A stretch of DNA of 19,833 nt from an uncultured Oscillospiraceae bacterium. Lineage in GTDB: Bacteria; Bacillota; Clostridia; Oscillospirales; Oscillospiraceae. How positions within the stretch are numbered: the stretch's first letter is position 1; every line of letters starts with the position of its first letter. The notes below the pieces were generated by a model. That model was not told the DNA's origin. It was given only the letters and a program-made list of their open reading frames with translations, and did not search any database. Shown here one piece after another: positions 6,233 through 13,061 of the stretch. The stretch spans positions 1-19,833 of the forward strand of contig CAJTOM010000048.1 of assembly GCA_910577915.1 (NCBI GenBank). The letters are read 5' to 3'. Position numbers and translations under genes: made by a program.

Positions 6233-6313
6233 TGGGCCTCACGCGAATGCCAGCTTACCACATTGGACTCTCCCCCTTTCCATTATACGATGATGGTCAT
6301 ATGTCATGTGTAT

Positions 6314-6342
6314 ATCATACAATAAATATTCCAACCTGTCAA
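6314..6342 (-). promoter_or_regulatory. promoter of the membrane-paralog/lipoprotein operon
   Basis: On the minus strand a consensus TTGACA (6337-6342), 17 bp, then TATGAT (6314-6319). About 100 nt of AT-rich 5' UTR precede the first gene. A second TATAAT (6282-6287) lacks a good -35 box. The arrangement is divergent from the PLP-enzyme promoter. Confidence 0.75.
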
Positions 6343-6394
6343 TCGAATTTCGCCAAAATACCCAATAAGCCGAAAAACTCCATCCCGCTCCCTC

Positions 6395-6423
6395 TTGCCA
6401 ACCTCCGTCTTTTCCCGTATAAT
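6395..6423 (+). promoter_or_regulatory. promoter of the PLP-enzyme gene
   Basis: TTGCCA (6395-6400), 17 bp, then consensus TATAAT (6418-6423), 32 bp before the ATG at 6456. Confidence 0.78.
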
Positions 6424-6455
6424 AAACCCACCATCACACCCACAAGGAGGCCCCC

Positions 6456-7430
6456 ATGAAACATCTCATCGACTTCCCCGCCGTCCCCCTGGCCCAGCTG
6501 CCCACCCCCCTCCACCGGCTGGACAACCTCAGCCGCGAGCTGGGCAAAAATCTCTACATCAAGCGGGACGACCTGACGGGCACGGCCCTGGGCGGCAACA
6601 AGGTCCGCAAGCTGGAGTTCCTCCTGGCCGACGCCCAGGCCAGGGGGGCGGACGTGGTGCTCACCGCCGGCGGCCCCCAGTCCAACCACGCCATGCTCAC
6701 CGCCGCCAGCGCCGCCCGCCTGGGGATGGACGCGGTGCTGGTGCTGAAGAAGCGGGGGGTGCTGGCCGGCGGCAATCTGATTCTGGACAGGCTCTTCGGC
6801 GCGGAGGTGGTCCTGGTGGACGCCGACGATTACGCCGACGTCTACGCGGAGATGGACCGCCTCATGGACCGCCTCCGCGCCCAGGGCCGGACGCCCTACG
6901 CCATCCCCGTGGGCGGCTCGGTGCCCCTGGGCAGCCTGGGATACGTCAACTGCGCCCTGGAGATCGCCAACCAGGCCCAGGCCCTGGGGGTGACGTTTGA
7001 CAGCATTGTCAGCGCCGTGGGCTCCGGCGGCACCTACGCCGGCCTGACCCTGGGGGCGAAGCTGTATCTGCCCGATACCCGCTCGGTGGGGATCGGCGTG
7101 TGTGACGACCCCTTCGAGGCCATCGCCCTGGACCTGATGGGCGGCGCGGCGGCGCTGCTGGAGGCGGACGTGCCCATCAGCCCCGAGGACGTCCATATCC
7201 ATTACCACATCGGCCCCGGCTACGCCCAGGCCAGCCCCGAGGGGGCGGCGGCGGTGCGCCGCCTGGCCCGGCGGGAGGGCATCCTGGTGGACCCGGTCTA
7301 CACCGGCAAGGCCCTGGCGGGCCTCTTCCAGCTGCTGGAGGAGGGGTACTTCGACCGGGACGAGCATATCCTCTTCGTCCACACCGGCGGCGCGGGCGCG
7401 CTGTTCGCGGTGGATCTGCCGGAGGAATGA
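6456..7430 (+). CDS. dcyD: D-cysteine desulfhydrase / ACC deaminase-family PLP enzyme
   Basis: This 324-aa protein is a full-length fold-type II PLP enzyme of the D-cysteine desulfhydrase/1-aminocyclopropane-1-carboxylate deaminase family. The PLP lysine is K49 in LGGNKVRKLE. Other motifs are QSNHAML (75-81), the phosphate-binding GSGGTYAGL (189-197), DPVYTGKA (279-286) and HTGGAGALF (309-317). Family knowledge: D-cysteine desulfhydrases carry Thr after the active-site Tyr (VYTGK) where ACC deaminases carry Glu (VYEGK). This favours conversion of D-cysteine to pyruvate, sulfide and ammonia, in the cytoplasm. Related members may act on other D-amino acids or sulfonates, so the substrate is an inference. 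AAGGAGG (6444-6450) fixes the start. It is monocistronic with its own promoter, divergent from the membrane cassette. Confidence 0.88.
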   Translation: MKHLIDFPAVPLAQLPTPLHRLDNLSRELGKNLYIKRDDLTGTALGGNKVRKLEFLLADAQARGADVVLTAGGPQSNHAMLTAASAARLGMDAVLVLKKRGVLAGGNLILDRLFGAEVVLVDADDYADVYAEMDRLMDRLRAQGRTPYAIPVGGSVPLGSLGYVNCALEIANQAQALGVTFDSIVSAVGSGGTYAGLTLGAKLYLPDTRSVGIGVCDDPFEAIALDLMGGAAALLEADVPISPEDVHIHYHIGPGYAQASPEGAAAVRRLARREGILVDPVYTGKALAGLFQLLEEGYFDRDEHILFVHTGGAGALFAVDLPEE

Positions 7431-7451
7431 GCGGGGAATCAAATTGCCAGA

Positions 7452-7487
7452 TATACCCTCTTGGCAAATATTTGCCAAGGGGGTATA
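7452..7487. promoter_or_regulatory. 36-bp near-perfect palindrome, likely operator
   Basis: Arms 7452-7469 and 7470-7487 are complementary except for one base. The central 18 bp, TTGGCAAATATTTGCCAA, are a perfect palindrome. The -35 and most of the -10 box of the next gene lie inside it, which fits a dimeric repressor site. It could also form a hairpin at the end of the PLP-enzyme mRNA, but there is no T-run. Confidence 0.65.
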
Positions 7488-7489
7488 CT
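7461..7489 (+). promoter_or_regulatory. promoter of the DUF3810 gene, embedded in the palindrome
   Basis: TTGGCA (7461-7466), 17 bp, TATACT (7484-7489), followed 38 bp later by the ATG with an AAAGGGGAGG ribosome site. Confidence 0.65.
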
Positions 7490-7527
7490 GTTCCTATATC
7501 CTGCCGCGGCATAAAGGGGAGGCCGGT

Positions 7528-8607
7528 ATGAGAGCATTTTTCAAGCGCCATCTGTTTGTACATATCTGGGCCCTGGGGGTCCTGGCCCTGTTCGCCGTCT
7601 ACTGGTACGGCGCCAGCAGCCCGGCGGCGGCCAACGCCGTGACCGGCGTGACCCAGTGTGTGAAGGACGGCTGGGCCCGGCTCTGGTACCTCTTCCCCTT
7701 CTCCGTGGTGGAGTGGTTCTACGTGGCCTTCATCCTGGGGGTGCTGGTCTGGCTGGCGGTGCTGTTCCACCGGCTGCGGACGGGCCGGGGCCGCCGGGGG
7801 CGGATCGCCTACGGCGGCGTTCTGGGCCTGGCCTGCCTGTGCCTGACGGCCTGGGGGCTCTACTGCGTGGGCTGGGGGGTGAACTACTACGCCGACGGCT
7901 TTCAGGAGAAGAGCGGCGTCCGCGCCCAGCCCGTGACGGCGGAGGCGCTGGAGCGGGTGACGGCCCTGTTCATCGCGGGCCTTCAGGAGACGGCGGACCA
8001 GGTGCCCCGGGACGGGGACGGCCTGTTTGCCGTCCCCCGGGACGAGATCTTCGCCGCCAGCACGTCGGTCTACGACAACCTCTCCCGCCGCTTCCCCTTT
8101 CTGGAGCGGGAGGACCGGGTGCCCAAGCGGATGTTTTTCTCCCGCCTCTTCTCCGCCATGAACTTCACCGGCTTTTACAGCCCCTACACCGGGGAATCCA
8201 GCCTGAACGTGGACAGCCCTGTCTGTCTGCTGCCGGCCAACATCGCCCACGAGCTGGCTCACCAGAGGGGCATCGCCTCGGAGCAGGAGTGCAACTTCCT
8301 GGCCATTGCCGCCGCCACCTCCTCGGACGACCCGGCCTATCAGTACTCCGGCTATCTGATGGGGTATATCCACCTGTCCAACGCCCTCTACCGCGCGGAC
8401 CAGGACCGCTGGCGGGCGGTCACCGCCGGCCTGCCGGAGCCCGCCCGGGCGGATCTCCGCTGCCACAGCGCCTACTGGGCTCAGTTCGAGGGCCCCGCCG
8501 CCACGGTGAGCAAGGCCATCTACGACTCCTCCCTGAAATCCTACGGCCAGACGGACGGCATCCAGAGCTACGGCACCGTCGTGGACCTGCTGGTGGCCTA
8601 CTACTGA
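7528..8607 (+). CDS. DUF3810 membrane protein, putative zinc metalloprotease
   Basis: This 359-aa protein has three predicted N-terminal membrane helices (about 9-27, 57-81 and 95-116) and then a soluble domain. That domain contains HELAHQRGIASEQECNFLA at 241-259, an HExxH zinc-binding motif with a downstream Glu/Asn-rich stretch as in the DUF3810 family. The domain should face outward if the first helix acts as a signal anchor. HExxH suggests a membrane-tethered metallopeptidase; neither activity nor substrate is known to me for this family. ATG 7528 is chosen over an in-frame ATG at 7444 because AAAGGGGAGG (7513-7522) sits just upstream and the first membrane helix starts there; the longer form would run through the promoter palindrome. 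Monocistronic, with a strong terminator at 8626-8664. Confidence 0.82.
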   Translation: MRAFFKRHLFVHIWALGVLALFAVYWYGASSPAAANAVTGVTQCVKDGWARLWYLFPFSVVEWFYVAFILGVLVWLAVLFHRLRTGRGRRGRIAYGGVLGLACLCLTAWGLYCVGWGVNYYADGFQEKSGVRAQPVTAEALERVTALFIAGLQETADQVPRDGDGLFAVPRDEIFAASTSVYDNLSRRFPFLEREDRVPKRMFFSRLFSAMNFTGFYSPYTGESSLNVDSPVCLLPANIAHELAHQRGIASEQECNFLAIAAATSSDDPAYQYSGYLMGYIHLSNALYRADQDRWRAVTAGLPEPARADLRCHSAYWAQFEGPAATVSKAIYDSSLKSYGQTDGIQSYGTVVDLLVAYY

Positions 8608-8625
8608 TTTTTTTGAAAAAAGTTG

Positions 8626-8664
8626 GGGGAAGTTGCACGCTCCGGTGCAACTTCCCCTCTTTTT
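8626..8664 (+). terminator. terminator of the DUF3810 gene
   Basis: Perfect 13-bp stem GGGGAAGTTGCAC/GTGCAACTTCCCC (8626-8638 / 8645-8657), 6-nt loop, then TCTTTTT. A TTTTTTTGAAAAAA stretch precedes it. Confidence 0.88.
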
Positions 8665-8881
8665 CCCCCCTCTATTGTAGGGAGCACCACCACCGCGGTA
8701 ACCAAGTCCGAAAGTAAGTGCGACTAGGCCAGGTACCGGGCCGCGTGCGGCAGGGTCAAGAAGACCGCACAGAGCGTACCTTGACAACCACATACGGCAA
8801 TACACGGAAAATCCCCCGCCCCGCTGGAACCATCCGCCGCCCCCTCCATTTTTCTGGACTGGAAATCTGCCGTCCGCTGTG
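8665..8881. other. gene-free spacer with nested inverted repeats (8732-8780)
   Basis: No gene is visible in this ~215-bp spacer. Nested arms GGTAC (8732-8736) with GTACC (8776-8780), and GTGCGG (8745-8750) with CCGCAC (8765-8770), could form one bulged hairpin. A TTGACA follows at 8781 without a matching -10 box. The segment from GTGCGAC (8718) onward vaguely recalls the 5' start (GUGYG) of a bacterial group II intron, but only some 90 bp are present and there is no intron ORF or domain V. At most it is a remnant. Confidence 0.35.
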
Positions 8882-8882
8882 C

Positions 8883-8888
8883 TATAAT
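8883..8888 (+). promoter_or_regulatory. -10 box of the Sel1-repeat gene
   Basis: Consensus TATAAT 33 bp before the start codon. The -35 region at 17-bp spacing (TGGAAA, 8860-8865) is poor, so the promoter may need an activator or another sigma factor. Confidence 0.55.
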
Positions 8889-8921
8889 ACCCCACGAATA
8901 CATAGAAAGGAAGCGTACACC

Positions 8922-11900
8922 ATGACGGAGCGGAACGACAGCCTCCTGCCCAACGAGCAGGAGACGGTGATGGTATATTTTGACCCGGAGCTGATCCAGA
9001 CCATGGCGGACCGCTCGGCGGCCAAGCGGCAGAATTTCCGCGAACTGCTCTCCGCCGCCGAGGAGGGCAGCCTGGACGCGGCCTACCGCCTGGGCCTGAA
9101 CTACTACGAGGGCTCAGACGGCGCGCCCAAGGACGAGGCCCAGGCTCTTCGCTGGCTGACCAAGGCGGCGGAGGGGGACCACATCGCCGCCCAGTACAGC
9201 CTGGGCATGTGCCACCTGCGCGGGGTGGGCACGGAGAAGGACCCGGTCCGGGCGGTGGAACTGCTCTCCGGCGCGGCGGAGCAGGGGTATCTCCCCGCCC
9301 TGTGCGAGCTGGGGCTCTGCTACGAGCTGGGCAGCGGCGTGGAGATGAGCAAGGAGCGTGCGGCGGAGCTCTACCGGGAGGCGGCGGAGCAGGATTTCGC
9401 CCCCGCCCAGTGCAATCTGGGCTTCTTCTACTACCGGGGCATCTGGGTGGAGGAGGACGACCGGGAGGCGGCCATGTGGTTTGCCAAGGCCGCCCAGCAG
9501 GGCTACCCCCGCGCCCAGGTGCTGATGGGTGAGTGCTTTGAAAACGGCTACGGCGTGGAGCGGGACCCGGAGAAGGCCGTCCAGCTCTACCGGGCCGCCC
9601 ACGAGCAGGGCTACGAGGCGGGATCCTGTGCCCTGGGTCTGTGCTACGACCAGGGCGTGGGCGTGGAGAAGGACGAGGCGGAGGCCTTCCGTCTCTACCA
9701 GGAGACCGCCCAGGAGGACTTCCCCCGGGGCCTGTACCTGACGGGCCAGTGCTGTGAGTTCGGCCACGGGGTGGAGAAGGACGAGGCGCGTGCGGCGGAG
9801 CTCTACCGCCGGGCCATGGACGGGGGCTACGTCCCCGCCATCTGCGCTCTGGGTCTGTGCTACGAGACCGGCTGCGGCGTGGAGGAGGACCGGGCCAAGG
9901 CGGCGGCGCTTTACCGCCAGGCCGCCGGGGAGGGCCACGCCCCCAGCCAGTGCAACCTGGGCTACTGCTACTACCGGGGCATCGGCGTGGAGGAGGACAA
10001 CGCCCAGGCCTTCCACTGGTTCACCCAGGCGGCGGAGCAGGGCTACCCCCGTGCGCTGCAGCTGCTGGGGGAGTGCTACGACTACGGCTACGGGGTGGAG
10101 CGGGATGTGGAGAAGGCGGTCGCCCTCTACCGGGCCGCCTATGAGAAGGGAGTTATCCCCGCCGCCTGCTCCCTGGGCCTGTGCTACGAAATGGGCTCCG
10201 GCGTGGAGCAGGACATGGCCAAGGCGCTGGAGCTTTACCGCGAGGCCGCCGAGGGGGGCAGCCTCCGGGCCCAGTGCAATCTGGGCTACTGCTACTACCA
10301 GGGCCTGGGGGTGGAGGAGGACGACGGCGAGGCCGCCCGCTGGTTCGCCCAGGCGGCGGAGCAGGGCTACCCCCGTGCCCAGTACCTGCTGGGCCAGTGC
10401 TACGAGTACGGCAGCGGCGTGGACAAGGACATGGACCGGGCCCTGGAGCTCTACCGGGCGGCCCACGAACGGGGCCACCCCGGCGGCACCTGCTCTCTGG
10501 GTCTGTGCTACGAGCTGGGCCTGGGGGTGGAGACGGACAAGGCGCGGGCGGTGGAGTTCTACCGCCAGGCCGCCGAGGCGGGGGACGTGCGGGCCCAGTG
10601 CAATCTGGGCTTCTGCTGCTACCAGGGCATCGGCGTGGAGGTGGACGACGGGGAGGCCGTCCGCTGGTTCACCCGCGCCGCGGAGCAGGAGTACCCCCGC
10701 GCCCAGCAGCTGCTGGGGGAGTGCTATGAAAACGGCTACGGTGTGGAGCAGGACCCCGAGCGAGCCGTCCAGCTCTACCGCCTGTCGGCGGAGCAGGGCT
10801 ACGCCCCGGCCCGCTGCAGCCTGGGGGTGTGCTACGAGGCCGGCATCGGCGTGGAGCAGGACCCGGCGCGGGCGGCAGAGCTGTACCGCCAGGCCGCCGA
10901 GGCGGGCCAGGCCCGGGCCCAGTGCAATCTGGGCTACTGCTACTACCAGGGCGTGGGCGTGGAGGAGGACGACGGCGAGGCCGCCCGCTGGTTCGCCCGC
11001 GCCGCGGAGCAGGGTTACCCCAGGGGCCAGCAGCTGCTGGGGGAGTGCTGTGAGTACGGCTATGGCGTGGAAAAGGACATCGACCGGGCCGTGGCCCTCT
11101 ACCGGCAGGCCCACCAGCAGGGCTATCCCCCCGCCACTTGCGCGCTGGGAACCTGCTACGAGTTCGGCGACGGCGTGGAGGTAGATAAGGCCCAGGCGGT
11201 GGCACTGTACCGTCAGGCCGCCGAGGCGGGCAACGTGCGGGCCCAGTGCAACCTGGGCTTCTGCTACTACCGGGGCATCGGCGTGGTGGAGAACGACGGC
11301 GAGGCCGTCCGCTGGTTCACCCAGGCAGCCGGGCGGAACTACCCCCGCGCCCAGCAGCTGCTGGGGGAGTGCTGTGAGCACGGCTACGGCACGGACAAGG
11401 ATGAGGTCCGGGCGGCGGAGCTCTACCAGCAGGCTCACCGGCAGGGATATCCCCCCGCCACCTGCTCGCTGGGGCTGTGCTATGAGCTGGGCACCGGGGT
11501 GACAGAGGACAAGGAGCGGGCGGCGGCGCTGTACCGCCAGGCCGCTGAGGCGGGCAACGCCCGGGCCCAGTGCAATCTGGGCTTCTTCTACTACCACGGC
11601 ATCGCGGTGGAGGAGAACGACGGCGAGGCGGCCCGCTGGTTTGAGCGGGCCGCCCGGCAGGGACTCCACAGGGCCGAGTTCTTCCTGGGGGAGTGCTGTG
11701 AAAACGGCAGCGGCGTGGAGCAGGATCTGGAGCGGGCCGTGGCGCTCTACCGCCGGGCCCACGAGGGGGGCTACAGCGACGGCACCTGCTCGCTGGGAGA
11801 GTGCTATGAGCGGGGACTGGGGGTGGACCGGGATGAGGCCCAGGCCGTCCGCCTCTACCAGCAGGCGGCGGAGCGGGGACTGGCCCGCGCCCAGTACTGC

Positions 11901-12056
11901 CTGGGCAGATGTTGCGAGGAGGGCCGGGGCGTGAAGAAGGATCTCAAGCGGGCCCAGGCGCTCTACCAGCAGGCGGCGGACGGCGGCTGCCAGGAGGCCC
12001 GGGAGGCCCTGGAGCGGGTGAAAAAGAGCGGCCGGCGGTGGTGGCAGCGGAAGTAG
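8922..12056 (+). CDS. giant Sel1-repeat (SEL1-like/TPR-type) protein, 27 repeats
   Basis: This 1044-aa protein has no signal peptide or membrane helix, so it is probably cytoplasmic. After ~50 N-terminal residues it is a solenoid of 27 Sel1 repeats (about 53-1027, mostly exactly 36 aa, consensus CxLGxCYExGxGVExDxxRAxxLYRxAAExGxxxAQ). It ends in a 17-aa basic tail. Sel1 repeats are alpha/alpha scaffolds that bind partner proteins. Three repeat types alternate (CSLGLCYE, CNLGYCYY, QLLGECxE), giving a 108-aa/324-bp higher-order period. The same word CAGTGCAA starts at 9948, 10272, 10596, 10920, 11244 and 11568, each 324 bp apart. The step from 9408 to 9948 is 540 bp, so one repeat was lost there. 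Most repeats have Cys at positions 1 and 6, which is unusual. The ATG at 8922 is preferred over the longer frame because of AAAGGAAG and the -10 box just upstream. Partner and process are unknown. Confidence 0.9.
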   Translation: MTERNDSLLPNEQETVMVYFDPELIQTMADRSAAKRQNFRELLSAAEEGSLDAAYRLGLNYYEGSDGAPKDEAQALRWLTKAAEGDHIAAQYSLGMCHLRGVGTEKDPVRAVELLSGAAEQGYLPALCELGLCYELGSGVEMSKERAAELYREAAEQDFAPAQCNLGFFYYRGIWVEEDDREAAMWFAKAAQQGYPRAQVLMGECFENGYGVERDPEKAVQLYRAAHEQGYEAGSCALGLCYDQGVGVEKDEAEAFRLYQETAQEDFPRGLYLTGQCCEFGHGVEKDEARAAELYRRAMDGGYVPAICALGLCYETGCGVEEDRAKAAALYRQAAGEGHAPSQCNLGYCYYRGIGVEEDNAQAFHWFTQAAEQGYPRALQLLGECYDYGYGVERDVEKAVALYRAAYEKGVIPAACSLGLCYEMGSGVEQDMAKALELYREAAEGGSLRAQCNLGYCYYQGLGVEEDDGEAARWFAQAAEQGYPRAQYLLGQCYEYGSGVDKDMDRALELYRAAHERGHPGGTCSLGLCYELGLGVETDKARAVEFYRQAAEAGDVRAQCNLGFCCYQGIGVEVDDGEAVRWFTRAAEQEYPRAQQLLGECYENGYGVEQDPERAVQLYRLSAEQGYAPARCSLGVCYEAGIGVEQDPARAAELYRQAAEAGQARAQCNLGYCYYQGVGVEEDDGEAARWFARAAEQGYPRGQQLLGECCEYGYGVEKDIDRAVALYRQAHQQGYPPATCALGTCYEFGDGVEVDKAQAVALYRQAAEAGNVRAQCNLGFCYYRGIGVVENDGEAVRWFTQAAGRNYPRAQQLLGECCEHGYGTDKDEVRAAELYQQAHRQGYPPATCSLGLCYELGTGVTEDKERAAALYRQAAEAGNARAQCNLGFFYYHGIAVEENDGEAARWFERAARQGLHRAEFFLGECCENGSGVEQDLERAVALYRRAHEGGYSDGTCSLGECYERGLGVDRDEAQAVRLYQQAAERGLARAQYCLGRCCEEGRGVKKDLKRAQALYQQAADGGCQEAREALERVKKSGRRWWQRK

Positions 12057-12182
12057 CCGGAACCTGTCCCCGTGGGCGGGTATGGCGGGTGGACGAGGAA
12101 TGCCGCCGTCCGGCAGGGCATGTTTGGACGCTGCCGGCACGCTAGACAGCAGATCTTTTTCCGCCCTGCGGCGTTATGGATT

Positions 12183-12220
12183 GTGCACGGCCCCATCGAG
12201 GGGCCGTGCACCATTTTTTT
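12183..12220 (+). terminator. terminator of the Sel1-repeat gene
   Basis: Perfect 12-bp stem GTGCACGGCCCC/GGGGCCGTGCAC (12183-12194 / 12200-12211), 5-nt loop, then seven Ts (12214-12220). It lies 126 bp after the stop codon; I see no gene in that gap. From here to 12329 nothing else is visible except a weak CCGGG/CCCGG hairpin. Confidence 0.88.
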
Positions 12221-12329
12221 GCCATCCGGCGGGATGCGTATGAGAATTTGACTTGTCTGGAAAAATTTCTTGCTGCCGGGCGGAAAAAGACCCGGACGGA
12301 CGGCGTGTAGTGCCTGTGAATGCAGGTTC

Positions 12330-12767
12330 TCAGTTCCGCTCCGCCAGGGCGGCGTCCACATTCTCCGCCACGCGGTCCATGAGGCGGGCCAGCTGGCGGC
12401 GCTCCTCCTGGGTGAAGCCTGACAGCAGGCACTCCCCGTACCGGCGCTGGACCGCGCGGCCCTCCTCCACGATGGGGGCCGCCGCCGCCGTCAGGCGCAG
12501 ATGGATGGTCTTGCGGTTGCCCTCCTGCCGCCTGCGCTCCAGCAGGCCCCGCTCCGCCAGGGCGTCCACCCCCACGGATACGTGGGATTTGGCCAGGCGC
12601 CGCTTTTCCACAATGTCGCGGGCGGTGTCGTACTCCGGATTGTTGGCCAGGAACATGAGAATGTCAGCCTCCAGCTGGGTCAGGCCGCAGCGCTCCAGCA
12701 GGGGGGAGAAAAGAGCGCTGTACAGCTTCTCCATCCCCCGGGAGCGGAGAAAAAACGCGGGCAGCAT
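12330..12767 (-). CDS. MarR-family transcriptional regulator
   Basis: This 145-aa protein is the usual MarR size. A dimerisation helix (GMEKLYSALFSPLLERCGLT) leads into the winged helix: YDTARDIVEKRRLAKSHVSVG (46-66) is the helix-turn-helix with the recognition helix around AKSHVSVGVDAL. The following RGLLERRRQEGNRKTIHLRLT (73-93) is the wing. C-terminal helices (EERRQLARLMDRVAENVD) complete the dimer interface. MarR proteins are ligand- or redox-responsive repressors. The single Cys pair (C27, C113) is not a known OhrR arrangement as far as I can tell. The ATG at 12767 is chosen because AAAGGAGG lies 7 nt upstream; a longer in-frame start at 12854 would overlap the promoter. A 5-bp inverted repeat over its own -10 box suggests autoregulation. 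The target genes are not evident; the adjacent TrhA-like gene is a candidate. Confidence 0.87.
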   Translation of the reverse strand: MLPAFFLRSRGMEKLYSALFSPLLERCGLTQLEADILMFLANNPEYDTARDIVEKRRLAKSHVSVGVDALAERGLLERRRQEGNRKTIHLRLTAAAAPIVEEGRAVQRRYGECLLSGFTQEERRQLARLMDRVAENVDAALAERN

Positions 12768-12792
12768 GGCGCCGCCTCCTTTACGGGTGATT

Positions 12793-12830
12793 GTGGTGAG
12801 ACTATACCACGGGGGAGCGGGCGGTGTCAA
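12793..12830 (-). promoter_or_regulatory. marR-type promoter with a possible self-operator
   Basis: On the minus strand TTGACA (12825-12830), 18 bp, TATAGT (12801-12806). The short inverted repeat GTGGT-N8-ACCAC (12793-12810) brackets the -10 box and could be the MarR binding site. Confidence 0.65.
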
Positions 12831-12841
12831 GAGGCCCCGGC

Positions 12842-12925
12842 GGCGGCTCTGCAAAAACGGTTAGAGGGAGCCGCCGGAACGTCCGGAAAATTCGGAGGGC
12901 GGGGCGAAACCGCCCCTATGGAAAG
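12842..12925 (+). other. gene-free, hairpin-rich segment upstream of a + strand terminator
   Basis: No gene is visible between the MarR promoter and the terminator at 12926. The segment has GGCGGCTC/GAGCCGCC (12842-12849 / 12868-12875), a CCGG repeat pair nearby, and GGGGCG/CGCCCC (12901-12906 / 12911-12916). With the following terminator it could be a small structured RNA, but I see no convincing + strand promoter. Confidence 0.3.
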
Positions 12926-12966
12926 AGCCCGCGGCCTGTGGACGTCCATCAGGCCGCGGGCTTTTT
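12926..12966 (+). terminator. strong intrinsic terminator on the + strand
   Basis: 13-bp stem AGCCCGCGGCCTG/CAGGCCGCGGGCT (12926-12938 / 12950-12962), extended by TGGA/TCCA, then TTTTT. No + strand gene ends here. It may partly serve the TrhA-like gene from the other side, where the T-run is poor. From 12967 to 13061 nothing is visible except a GCCGGATCCGGC palindrome near 13029. Confidence 0.7.
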
Positions 12967-13061
12967 GCACACCGGGCAGATTTTGCTTGGTCCGTCCGCC
13001 GCAAGGGGACCGGGGCGAAGGTTTTTCGCCGGATCCGGCAAAGGGGCGCGGGCGGCGGGGG

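Noticed and set aside
6456..7430. Typical ACC deaminase
   Set aside because: The active-site stretch reads VYTGK rather than the VYEGK expected of ACC deaminases, so D-cysteine desulfhydrase is the better label.
6339..7478. 379-residue minus strand frame opposite the PLP-enzyme gene
   Set aside because: Its composition is rich in His, Gly and Gln with no motif; the + strand encodes an intact PLP enzyme.
8922..12056. CRISPR array or tandem DNA repeat suggested by the 324-bp periodicity
   Set aside because: The periodicity is coding: it stays in frame, follows 36-aa Sel1 units and varies mostly as protein repeats do.
9114..12140. 1008-residue minus strand open frame opposite the Sel1 gene
   Set aside because: It is a shadow frame caused by GC-rich, repetitive codons. 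It is low-complexity (Leu/Val/Ala/Pro), has no domain, and the + strand shows clean Sel1 repeats with promoter, RBS and terminator.
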